Assembly: GCF_900232865.1 (NCBI RefSeq)
Contig: NZ_OCTS01000003.1
Coordinates: forward strand, 124,001-188,000
Length of the DNA stretch: 64,000 nt
Direction of reading: 5' to 3'
Source of the DNA: Corynebacterium dentalis
GTDB lineage: Bacteria; Actinomycetota; Actinomycetes; Mycobacteriales; Mycobacteriaceae
This document shows positions 22,910-30,386 of this stretch, piece after piece; positions within the stretch are counted from its first letter, which is position 1, and each line of letters opens with the position of its first letter. A program made the translations under genes and the position numbers. The notes beneath the pieces were generated by a model. The model saw only the letters and a program-made list of their open reading frames with translations. It was not told where the DNA came from and did not search any database.

Positions 22910-23652
22910 GAATCGGCGGCGAACGTCTTTCGGGTGCGTTGTGGCAGGGCGCGGATGACCAGCCAAATGACGCTAAACACAATCAGCTTGTCCAAAGGAT
23001 CAGACGTCCAGGATTGCAGGAATACGGCGAAGAGGGTGTCGAAGCCCAGCGAGCGATAGAAGCTCACCAGCAGGCCCGTGCCCGTGCCCGCGGTGCCACC
23101 GAAAATGAACGAGGCGATCGGCGCGGAAAGCAACGCGGTCACGAATCCCACCAAGACCGCGGCCAAGGCGATGCGCCACCACGATCCCTTCCACCAGCGG
23201 CGCAAAAGTCCTGCCGCCGCACCCACAAACGCATAGGCCGCAGCGAATGGCACGACGGTGGGGTTAAAAGTGCCCCACACCAGCGCAGACAGCACACCCG
23301 TGACCAATCCCGCAGCGGGACCAGCCAGCGCGCCCACCAGCACTGTTCCAAAGGAATCGAAGTACAGCGGCAGCGGCAAACCCATGGTGCCTACTACCTG
23401 ACCCACCACGATGTTCAACGCCAAAGCCACCGGCAGCAGCGTCAAGGTACGCACAGGAAGCCGAGGGATCACGGCGATAAGCGCCAGGATCGCCGGCAGC
23501 ACAAAACCGACCAAAGCGATGGTCGAGCTGCGGGAATCTGCGAGTGCGCCCCAGTCTGAATCGGTGGGCTGGGTCAGCACGAGGTAGAGCCACGTGGCGG
23601 CGATGAGCACGCCGGAGATGATCAGCAGCGCGCGGGAGATAGTGGGTGACAT
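22906..23652 (-). CDS. ECF transporter S component (substrate-binding membrane subunit)
   Basis: 248-aa hydrophobic protein with about six helices. The S-component-like core has YFDSFGTVLVGALAGPAAGLVTGVLSAL, residues about 95-125, followed by AAAYAFVGAAAGLL. First gene of the ECF operon, with an AAGGA Shine-Dalgarno 9 nt upstream. The vitamin is not identifiable by sequence. Being divergent from a B12-riboswitch-controlled metE makes cobalamin or a precursor a reasonable guess, but no riboswitch precedes this operon itself. Confidence 0.8.
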   Translation of the reverse strand: MSPTISRALLIISGVLIAATWLYLVLTQPTDSDWGALADSRSSTIALVGFVLPAILALIAVIPRLPVRTLTLLPVALALNIVVGQVVGTMGLPLPLYFDSFGTVLVGALAGPAAGLVTGVLSALVWGTFNPTVVPFAAAYAFVGAAAGLLRRWWKGSWWRIALAAVLVGFVTALLSAPIASFIFGGTAGTGTGLLVSFYRSLGFDTLFAVFLQSWTSDPLDKLIVFSVIWLVIRALPQRTRKTFAADS

Positions 23653-23785
23653 GGCGGTGTCCTTGCGGGTTCGTCGCGGGGGTCGCTAAAAGAATGCCCC
23701 TATGTCACCTCGGGGCCGGAAGTAATTCGAGTGTAATCGTGCGCTAAACCTGCGGAAACGTCAAATTTCTGGAGCACAGGTTTGA

Positions 23786-23801
23786 CAGACCGAGCTGTCT
23801 A
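23786..23801. promoter_or_regulatory. McbR operator upstream of metE
   Basis: CAGAC-CGAGCT-GTCTA matches the McbR consensus at 9 of 10 arm positions and overlaps a TTGACA hexamer (23782-23787) that could be the metE -35. Repressor binding there would block initiation ahead of the riboswitch. Confidence 0.65.
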
Positions 23802-23844
23802 GTGTTTGCTCTTGTGTAGCAACCGGTTCACGCCGAACTGGTCC

Positions 23845-24010
23845 ACCTTCTGGAGCCCCGGACAAGGTGAGAGGCCTGGCGTGAACACTGCAGGGGAATC
23901 CGGTGAGAATCCGGAGCTGTCCCGCAACGGTATGCGCATGCCTTTTGCTGCCGGGGTGTATTTCCTCGCCGTAATTCCGTGCGTTAAGTCCGAATGCCTG
24001 CCGGCTGCAT
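23845..24010 (+). promoter_or_regulatory. Cobalamin (AdoCbl-type) riboswitch in the metE leader
   Basis: The conserved core is at 23891-23932: GGGGAATCCGGTGAGAATCC, then the CCGGAGCTGTCCCGCAACGGT strand. The distal B12-box element is at 23986-24002 (AGTCCGAATGCCTGCC). Spacing and order match cobalamin riboswitches. With B12 bound it should switch off the B12-independent methionine synthase, implying that this strain also has MetH and can obtain B12. The outer limits are estimated. The metE Shine-Dalgarno GAGGA lies about 23 nt downstream, which favours translational control. Confidence 0.9.
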
Positions 24011-24047
24011 CAAGAACACGAAGTCGACTGACGAGGATCAGACACAC

Positions 24048-26330
24048 ATGACTATTCATGCAACTATCGCCGGGGTTCCACGCATTGGCCCTGATCGCGA
24101 GCTCAAAAAGGCACTCGAAGGCTACTGGAAGGACAATTCCACCGGTCGCCATCTCGCCTCCACAGCCACCCTGTTGACCAACAACTACACGGACGCCGCA
24201 CTGTCCGCAGGTCTTGATTCGGTGGCCTTTTCCGGACGTTCTTTTTACGACGCCACTCTGGACACCTCCGCTCTTCTCGGAGTTCTTCCAGAGCGCGTCC
24301 AAGACATCGCGGATCACGATAATGACGGCCTGCCCGCCTTCATCGACCGCTACTTCGCCACGGCCCGCGGAACCTCGGAGCTCCCTGCTTCCGCGATGAC
24401 GAAGTGGTTCGACACGAACTACCACTACATCGTGCCAGAGCTGTCTGCTTCCACCACGTTTAGCTTGGAAGATTCCGCGTTCCTGCAGGACATCGCTGAT
24501 CAGGTCAACCGTGCGGGCACCGCGGTGCGCCCCGTGCTGGTGGGCCCACTGACGTACCTCAGCTTGGCGCGCACCACTGATGGCTCTTCTGCGCTGGATC
24601 ACCTGGACGAGCTGTTTGCTACGTACGCTCGCTTGCTGCCGCGTATCGCTGACCGCGGTGTGGAGTGGCTGCAGCTGGATGAGCCAACTCTGGTGACTGA
24701 GATTGATCCTAACGTACTGGAAAAGGTACGCACAGGCTACAAAAAGCTGGCTGCAGCATCCAACCTGAAGTTGCTGGTGCAGACCTACTTTGGTGATGGA
24801 GATCAGGCCATCAAGGCTCTGTCCGGTACGGGCGTGCAGGCGTTTGGCGTGGACGTGGTCTACGGCGGAGCTGAATTGCCTTCGTGGAACGGTGAAGAGC
24901 TGCTGCTGGTGGGCGTGGTGGATGGCCGTAACGTCTGGCGCACCGATCTGGATGCTGCGCTGGAGACCTTGCGTGGTTTGGCGGAACGCGGACCAGTTGC
25001 CGTGTCCACGAGCTGTTCTCTGCTACACGTGCCGTACAACCTGGACCGCGAGACCCGGTTGCGCGCGGAGCACCCCGATGTGGTGGAGTGGCTGGCCTTC
25101 GGCACTGAAAAGATCCAGGAAGTGGCAGTTCTTTCCCGCGCCCTGCGTGGCGAGGCGACCGACGCCGACGAGCAGGCTCTGGAAGCTTCCCGCAAAGCGA
25201 TTGCTGCTCGCGCCGAGTCCCCACTGACCCACAACGCCGAGGTCCGCAAGCGCGCCGAGGCCATCACTGAGGCCGATCGCCACCGCGATCCTGTGGCCCA
25301 GCGCCGCGAGGCCCAGCTTTCGGCACTGGATCTGCCGCCGCTGCCGACGACAACGATCGGCTCGTTCCCACAGACCCAGGAGATCCGCGCGGCTCGCGCG
25401 AAGTTCCGCAAGGGTGACATCGACGCCGCCGCCTACGATCAGGCAATGAAGGACGAGGTCGCTGATGTGATCCGTCGCCAGGAACAGCTGGGCTTGGACG
25501 TGCTGGTGCACGGCGAGCCGGAGCGCAACGACATGGTGCAGTACTTCTCCGAGCAGTTGGAGGGATACCTTTCTACCGAGTTCGCGTGGGTGCAGAGCTA
25601 CGGTTCCCGTTGCGTGCGCCCGCCAATCATCTTTGGCGATGTGCACCGCCCCGAGGCCATGACCGTCAGCTGGTACCAGGTGGCGCAGAACCTCACGGAC
25701 AAGCCGGTCAAGGGCATGCTGACTGGCCCCGTGACCATGCTGGCCTGGAGCTTTGTGCGCGATGATCAGCCGCTGGGCACCACTGCAGATCAGGTCGCGT
25801 TGGCCTTGCAGGACGAGATCGATGACCTCGTTGCTGCCGGTGCGCAGATCATTCAGGTAGATGAGCCTGCCATCCGCGAGCTGCTGCCGCTGCGCAAGGA
25901 GGATCAGCCGGAGTACCTCGAGTGGGCCGTGGGCAGCTTCCGCTTGGCCACTGCGTCTGCTCCTAACGAGGTTCAGGTGCATACTCACATGTGCTACTCC
26001 GAGTTCAACGAGCTGATCGATACTGTCAGCAACCTGGACGCAGACGTCACCAGCATCGAGGCAGCCCGCAACGGCATGCAGGTCCTCGAGGCTCTGAAGG
26101 ACGCAGGTTACGAGCTGGGCGTGGGTCCCGGCGTGTGGGATATTCACTCCCCTCGCGTACCTGCGCAGAGCGAGGTCGACGAACTACTATCCGCAGCGCT
26201 GGACAGCGTTGATCCGCGCCTGCTGTGGGTCAATCCGGACTGCGGTCTGAAGACTCGCGGTTGGGATGAGACCACCGCTTCCCTTGAGGTCTTGGTATCG
26301 GCAGCGCATAAGGCTAGGGTCCGCGCCTAA
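24048..26330 (+). CDS. metE: Cobalamin-independent methionine synthase
   Basis: Transfers the methyl group of 5-methyltetrahydropteroyltriglutamate to homocysteine, making methionine. 760 aa, the usual length, with two TIM-barrel halves. The N-terminal half begins TIHATIAGVPRIGPDRELKKALE. The C-terminal half starts PPLPTTTIGSFPQTQEIR. Zinc ligands are seen in VHTHMCYSEF and NPDCGLKTR. ATG 24048 is chosen because it follows GAGGA by 10 nt and starts the family's N-terminus; the upstream in-frame codon lies in the riboswitch. It is controlled by McbR and by B12. Confidence 0.98.
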   Translation: MTIHATIAGVPRIGPDRELKKALEGYWKDNSTGRHLASTATLLTNNYTDAALSAGLDSVAFSGRSFYDATLDTSALLGVLPERVQDIADHDNDGLPAFIDRYFATARGTSELPASAMTKWFDTNYHYIVPELSASTTFSLEDSAFLQDIADQVNRAGTAVRPVLVGPLTYLSLARTTDGSSALDHLDELFATYARLLPRIADRGVEWLQLDEPTLVTEIDPNVLEKVRTGYKKLAAASNLKLLVQTYFGDGDQAIKALSGTGVQAFGVDVVYGGAELPSWNGEELLLVGVVDGRNVWRTDLDAALETLRGLAERGPVAVSTSCSLLHVPYNLDRETRLRAEHPDVVEWLAFGTEKIQEVAVLSRALRGEATDADEQALEASRKAIAARAESPLTHNAEVRKRAEAITEADRHRDPVAQRREAQLSALDLPPLPTTTIGSFPQTQEIRAARAKFRKGDIDAAAYDQAMKDEVADVIRRQEQLGLDVLVHGEPERNDMVQYFSEQLEGYLSTEFAWVQSYGSRCVRPPIIFGDVHRPEAMTVSWYQVAQNLTDKPVKGMLTGPVTMLAWSFVRDDQPLGTTADQVALALQDEIDDLVAAGAQIIQVDEPAIRELLPLRKEDQPEYLEWAVGSFRLATASAPNEVQVHTHMCYSEFNELIDTVSNLDADVTSIEAARNGMQVLEALKDAGYELGVGPGVWDIHSPRVPAQSEVDELLSAALDSVDPRLLWVNPDCGLKTRGWDETTASLEVLVSAAHKARVRA

Positions 26331-26458
26331 TCCGATCCGCCGAATTTGGCTCCGTGCAGATTTGCTAGCCCTGATCTCTGTGACATCGTTGGCGACGCTT
26401 GCGGTGAGGAGTCCAGACTGTGCCCCCCTTGTGCAGCAATGTGCATAGGGTGGGGTAC
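26331..26458. other. Intergenic region metE to SDR gene
   Basis: No gene is seen. TAGGGT at 26446-26451, preceded by TGCA, ends 7 nt before the ATG at 26459 and is the likely leaderless -10 of the next gene. No clear metE terminator was found. Confidence 0.4.
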
Positions 26459-27997
26459 ATGTCCCAAGAAATGAAAACTACTGTTGACCACACTGCTTCT
26501 CATCCCAATCGTCGAATCCTCGTGACTGGAGCAACTGGTTATGTCGGTGGACGCGTTGTACCAGAACTACTCGCTGCTGGATTTACTGTTCGGACCACAT
26601 CACGACATCGAGACAGCCTTAAGCGCTTTCAATGGTTCTCTGACGTGGAGGCTGTAGAAGTTGACCTCACAGATCCGCACAGCGTCGCCGAAGCGGTCAA
26701 TAATGTAGATGTGTTGCTCTACCTCGTGCATTCAATGGGGGCCGGCGAGGAAGATTTCGAGAAAACGGAGGAGAAGACCGCTCGGAATATCGCTTCAGAG
26801 GCCGCAAAAGCCGGCGTCCAGCAGATCGTGTACCTTTCCGGACTTCACCCCCGGGATAAACCGTTGGAAGAACTGTCCAAGCACATGCGCTCCCGTGAAC
26901 GGGTAGCCCGGATTTTGCTCGAATCCCCTGTCCCGGCAATCATCCTACGAGCAGCTACTCTCATTGGTTCAGGTTCTGCCTCCTTCGAGATAATCCGCCA
27001 TCTCACGGAAAAGTTGCCCGTGATGGTCGCCCCTCAATGGATTAATAACAAGATCGAACCACTGGCGATCCGAGATGCCCTCTACTACCTAGTCAACGCA
27101 AGTGACTTGGATGAAGCCGTCAATGAGCCTCTTGATGTGGGCAATGGTGAAGTACAGACATTCGCGGACTTGCTTCGTGGCTACGGCTCAGTTCAGGGTT
27201 ATCGCCGGCTCATTGGGGCCATACCCATCCCTCTGCCCATGGATAAGTTATCTGGTATGTGGATTGGTCTAGTCACTCCAGTACCTTCCAATCTAGCTAT
27301 CCCGCTTGCCCAATCAATGGCTGAAGATGCTGTCACTGAGGATCACCGGATCGCCGAGTTCATCCCCGATCCGCCCGGAGGCTTCACAAGCTATAAGGAT
27401 GCGGTGAAGCGAGCCCTGAAACGGGAAAAGAGTGGTGATGTCATTACCTCGTGGTATCAGGGTTGGAAGAACCAACCACACCCCGAGGATTCTTATCCGA
27501 CAGACCCAGATTGGGCCGGGGGCAGGATCTACCGAGATGTCCGAACCGAGAACACGGATCTGTCCCCAGAAGAAGTCTGGCCTATTATCGAGGGTATCGG
27601 CGGTCCCAACGGATGGTATTCAGCGCCGCTACTGTGGAAAATCAGGGGCTTACTGGACAAGCTCGTAGGAGGCCCAGGGCTCGGAGGCCGCCGCGATCCA
27701 CAACGTTTGAGCATCGGCGACAGGGTCGACTGGTGGCGCGTAATGGAAATTGACCGGCCTCATCGCTTGGTACTGCGAGGAGAGTTTAAGGTCGATGGAA
27801 GCGCGTGGCTGACGTTGGAACTTCAACGACGTTCCGAAGGCGGAAGCCACTATATCCAGCGAGTCGCCTACGTCCCCCAAGGTTTCCAAGGGCGGCTTTA
27901 CTGGTGGGCCGTCTACCCGTTCCACACATTTATATTCCCTGTGATGCGGCGCAATATTCTTAAGGCCGCATCACAGCGAGCGAAGGCTAGGAACTAG
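26459..27997 (+). CDS. NAD(P)-binding SDR-family protein with C-terminal DUF2867 domain
   Basis: 512-aa protein. The N-terminal Rossmann fold has the dinucleotide motif VTGATGYVGGRVV near residue 22, then an atypical short-chain dehydrogenase/NmrA-like domain to about 300. It lacks an obvious YxxxK dyad. The C-terminal part, with GRIYRDVRTENTDLSPEEVW and VDWWRVMEIDRPHRLVLRGEFKVDG, resembles DUF2867. The substrate is unknown. The gene is visibly more A/T-rich at third positions than metE. ATG 26459 is preferred over 26420 because of the -10 box. It shares a CTAG stop with the next gene. Confidence 0.82.
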   Translation: MSQEMKTTVDHTASHPNRRILVTGATGYVGGRVVPELLAAGFTVRTTSRHRDSLKRFQWFSDVEAVEVDLTDPHSVAEAVNNVDVLLYLVHSMGAGEEDFEKTEEKTARNIASEAAKAGVQQIVYLSGLHPRDKPLEELSKHMRSRERVARILLESPVPAIILRAATLIGSGSASFEIIRHLTEKLPVMVAPQWINNKIEPLAIRDALYYLVNASDLDEAVNEPLDVGNGEVQTFADLLRGYGSVQGYRRLIGAIPIPLPMDKLSGMWIGLVTPVPSNLAIPLAQSMAEDAVTEDHRIAEFIPDPPGGFTSYKDAVKRALKREKSGDVITSWYQGWKNQPHPEDSYPTDPDWAGGRIYRDVRTENTDLSPEEVWPIIEGIGGPNGWYSAPLLWKIRGLLDKLVGGPGLGGRRDPQRLSIGDRVDWWRVMEIDRPHRLVLRGEFKVDGSAWLTLELQRRSEGGSHYIQRVAYVPQGFQGRLYWWAVYPFHTFIFPVMRRNILKAASQRAKARN

Positions 27998-28200
27998 TTA
28001 TCAGATCCGGTGAGGTTGGTGCCACCCTCGGACTGATCGAGGAATTCCCACTCACCGTCGATATTGGCTTCAAGACCCCAACCTAGAGAGTCATCAGCCT
28101 TGGACTGATCCTTGAACCAGTCGTATGCCTTCTCGTTGGATTCTAAATCGGCTGTCTGAACAACATTCTGTTCTGCATCAAGAATGCGGTACTGAGTCAT
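27994..28200 (-). CDS. Small conserved-looking hypothetical protein
   Basis: 68-aa acidic soluble protein, MTQYRILDAEQNVVQTADLE at its start, with several aromatic residues (AYDWFKDQ, WGLEANIDGEWEFLDQ). No signal, membrane segment or motif is recognised. A GGAAG run about 10 nt upstream of the ATG supports translation. It converges with the SDR gene at a shared CTAG (27994-27997). Function unknown. Confidence 0.6.
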   Translation of the reverse strand: MTQYRILDAEQNVVQTADLESNEKAYDWFKDQSKADDSLGWGLEANIDGEWEFLDQSEGGTNLTGSDN

Positions 28201-28337
28201 TGCAATACTTCCTTACTATCCCTTTTGGGTGTCGGAACATCTGAGGAGTACCCCTGTGGGGCACCTCAATCCATTGTGCATTAAAGCAGACAGTCCTTGC
28301 AGGGGCGGATGACATGGACTCCCATTAATGAAAGCGA

Positions 28338-28715
28338 TTGCTCCTAGAGCGCCACAAGGACACAATCCATAAAATATGGTCGACACTTCTGGACTTCGCC
28401 CCAACCTCCCTGTCGAACCCCAGCTGGAGGTCGGGCAGAAAACCCTCATGGCGGACAATTGCGCAGGCACCAACGCCGAAGATACCCAACGTGGATTCCA
28501 AGGATTACAGCCACACCGCATCCATGTGGATCTGGGGAGCACTCACAGTTGGCTTGATCGAGCTGGTCGACGCATGGCGGGGAGTCCGCTCACTCGGCGG
28601 CTTGGCTATCAGCATCGCCGTGATCCTGATTTATTTGCTCCCCGAACTGCTGTCGCTGACCACGGCTTCTGCCGTGCTATTCATGGTTCTGTTCCTCGTC
28701 CACGGGTTCAGTTGA
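28338..28715 (+). CDS. Hypothetical small membrane protein (doubtful start)
   Basis: An open frame of 125 codons from TTG at 28338. Its second half encodes three hydrophobic helices: WIWGALTVGLIELVDAW, GGLAISIAVILIYLLPELL and ASAVLFMVLFLVHGF. The first half is proline- and arginine-rich and may not be coding; GTG at 28491 would give a 75-aa protein with just the helices. No Shine-Dalgarno is obvious for either start. Could be a remnant of a longer gene. Confidence 0.4.
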   Translation: MLLERHKDTIHKIWSTLLDFAPTSLSNPSWRSGRKPSWRTIAQAPTPKIPNVDSKDYSHTASMWIWGALTVGLIELVDAWRGVRSLGGLAISIAVILIYLLPELLSLTTASAVLFMVLFLVHGFS

Positions 28716-28780
28716 AAGAGCTCTCTAGCGATGACGGTGAAACACACCCGCGAGAGCTAAACGCCCCGCCCACCCGGGTA

Positions 28781-29743
28781 TCAGCTATGCAGCTCGCGGT
28801 CCAGAAGATCCAGCACATTATCCGCATCAATAGCCGTCAGCACCTGGGCGTTAGCTGGCCGGCCCCAATAGCTGCCGTCCCAATCCGCGACCGTCGTACC
28901 CCTCATCAGCTCGGAGTCTGCTTCCACATCCACCGTTGCCGGACGCAGCCAATGGCCTATCTGCAGATGAAGCGCCTCGGCAAGCATCACTTGAGCCGCA
29001 GCCAAGTCATGGATCTGCGCCTTATACCCCACCCCAACGGATTGATGAAACTCGAAATAGAAGGTAGTGGCATCGGATAAAAGATCAACCAATTCCGCAC
29101 GACGAAGGGGAAGATTGGCCAACATCGGACGCAGACGATCAGGGGTCAAAAGAACCTGCTCTGTGACGTTGAGAGGGCAAATTCGTGGCGCCGGAGCACC
29201 CGCGGGCCACTGCTCGAGCACATGTTTGAGGGCGTGCGGATCGACCCACGCGTTCCACTCGGCGGACGGAGTAGTGTTACCAGGATAACTAAATGCGCCC
29301 GTCATGAACGTCACCTGGCAGTTCTCCAGCAGCCGTGGCGCATGATCTAAAACGTAGGCGATGTTAGTCGCAGGACCGGCTACCAGCACGTGCGTCGGCG
29401 CGGCTTTGCGCCAGGTTTCCAGCAGACTGTGGCCCTTATCGGGCTCGTCCTGCGGTGAGTGATCCTGCCAATACCCCAGCCCACGCGGACCGTGCGTTTC
29501 CGGAGTAGTAGTCAAAGGTAAGTGGCGCGGAGCAGGCAATCCTGGAATCGCGCGTGCGGAAGAGCCCGTCATGCGCAGCACCGCGTTGGAGTTGCGTGCG
29601 GCATCGTAAACAGTGCAGTTTCCTGCAGAAGTAGTCACCGTCAGGTCGATCGCTCCACGCGCGTGCAAACTGCCCAGCCAGGCAAGAGCGAGGGCATCAT
29701 CGATGCCGGTATCCACGTCAGCGATCACCACAGGCCTGTTCAT
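28781..29743 (-). CDS. Inosine-uridine preferring nucleoside hydrolase family protein
   Basis: Predicted to cleave ribonucleosides to base and ribose. 320 aa, with the calcium-binding N-terminal motif ADVDTGIDDALALAW (residues 7-21), VAGPATNIAYVL near 140, MTGAFSYPGNTTPSAEWNAWVDP for the ligand-site region, and the C-terminal IHDLAAAQVML. The start MNRPVVIADVD at 29743 is used. It is divergent from a TetR gene across only 19 bp, with a shared bidirectional -10. Confidence 0.88.
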   Translation of the reverse strand: MNRPVVIADVDTGIDDALALAWLGSLHARGAIDLTVTTSAGNCTVYDAARNSNAVLRMTGSSARAIPGLPAPRHLPLTTTPETHGPRGLGYWQDHSPQDEPDKGHSLLETWRKAAPTHVLVAGPATNIAYVLDHAPRLLENCQVTFMTGAFSYPGNTTPSAEWNAWVDPHALKHVLEQWPAGAPAPRICPLNVTEQVLLTPDRLRPMLANLPLRRAELVDLLSDATTFYFEFHQSVGVGYKAQIHDLAAAQVMLAEALHLQIGHWLRPATVDVEADSELMRGTTVADWDGSYWGRPANAQVLTAIDADNVLDLLDRELHS

Positions 29744-29749
29744 GAACGC

Positions 29750-29756
29750 TAGGATA
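29750..29756. promoter_or_regulatory. Shared bidirectional -10 element of two leaderless divergent genes
   Basis: TAGGATA reads TAGGAT on the plus strand and TATCCT on the minus strand, each a TAnnnT -10. Exactly 7 nt then separate each hexamer from its start codon (29763 plus, 29743 minus). The intergenic space is 19 bp. Confidence 0.55.
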
Positions 29757-29762
29757 CTGGCC

Positions 29763-30386
29763 ATGACGAACGAACTAACCGATAGAGGGCAGGAGCGTCG
29801 CGATTCGATTCTGGACGCCGCGCTCACGGTGTTCGTCCGCGACGGCTACCACGCCACAAAGCTCACCGACATCTCGCGCGAAGCCGGCTGTTCCGTGGGT
29901 ACGCTGTACACCTACTTCGAAAACCGCGAAGAGTTGCTGGCCGCCGTGTTACAGAAGGTGCAGGCGGAGATCGGGAACGCCTCCGATGAGCCACTGGAAG
30001 AAGACTTCAACCGCATCTCCTATGCAGACGCTCTCCGCGCCTCCAACCGCGCCTACCTCGTCGGGTATCGCGCAAATGCCAAGGTCATGGCTTTGTTGGA
30101 GCAAGCCGCTCACCTAGACGAGCAGATCTACGATCACCGGGTTGCGCGCATCCGCCGCTACATCGACCGCAACAGGCGAGTCATTGAGCAACTCTCCGAG
30201 CGCGGGGAAGTCTACCCGATCGCTGACCCGTTCATGTTCACCACCGCACTGTCGGTCATGATCTCCCGCTTGGCGTATTACACCTGGGTAGAGGGATTTT
30301 TCGACGACAGCGACGAGACACTAGAACGCGTCGCCAAGACCATCGACGATATTTGGTTCCGCTCGCTCGGGCTGAAGACGGACTAG
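29763..30386 (+). CDS. TetR-family transcriptional regulator
   Basis: 207-aa repressor. N-terminal helix-turn-helix: RRDSILDAALTVFVRDGYHATKLTDISREAGCSVGTLYTYFENREELL. The C-terminal ligand domain is helical with no assignable ligand. ATG 29763 is preferred since the fold starts about 10 residues later and the -10 lies 7 nt upstream. Likely targets are the divergent nucleoside hydrolase and itself, or the convergent acyl-CoA ligase, with which it shares a CTAG stop. Confidence 0.9.
   Translation: MTNELTDRGQERRDSILDAALTVFVRDGYHATKLTDISREAGCSVGTLYTYFENREELLAAVLQKVQAEIGNASDEPLEEDFNRISYADALRASNRAYLVGYRANAKVMALLEQAAHLDEQIYDHRVARIRRYIDRNRRVIEQLSERGEVYPIADPFMFTTALSVMISRLAYYTWVEGFFDDSDETLERVAKTIDDIWFRSLGLKTD

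Noticed and set aside
25023-26147. A 374-codon minus-strand frame opposite metE
   Set aside because: Lies wholly within metE and has no recognised fold or upstream signals.
28216-28542. A 108-codon minus-strand frame upstream of the 68-aa gene
   Set aside because: Composition is not protein-like (many Pro, Cys, Ser runs) and there is no Shine-Dalgarno or -10 at its start.
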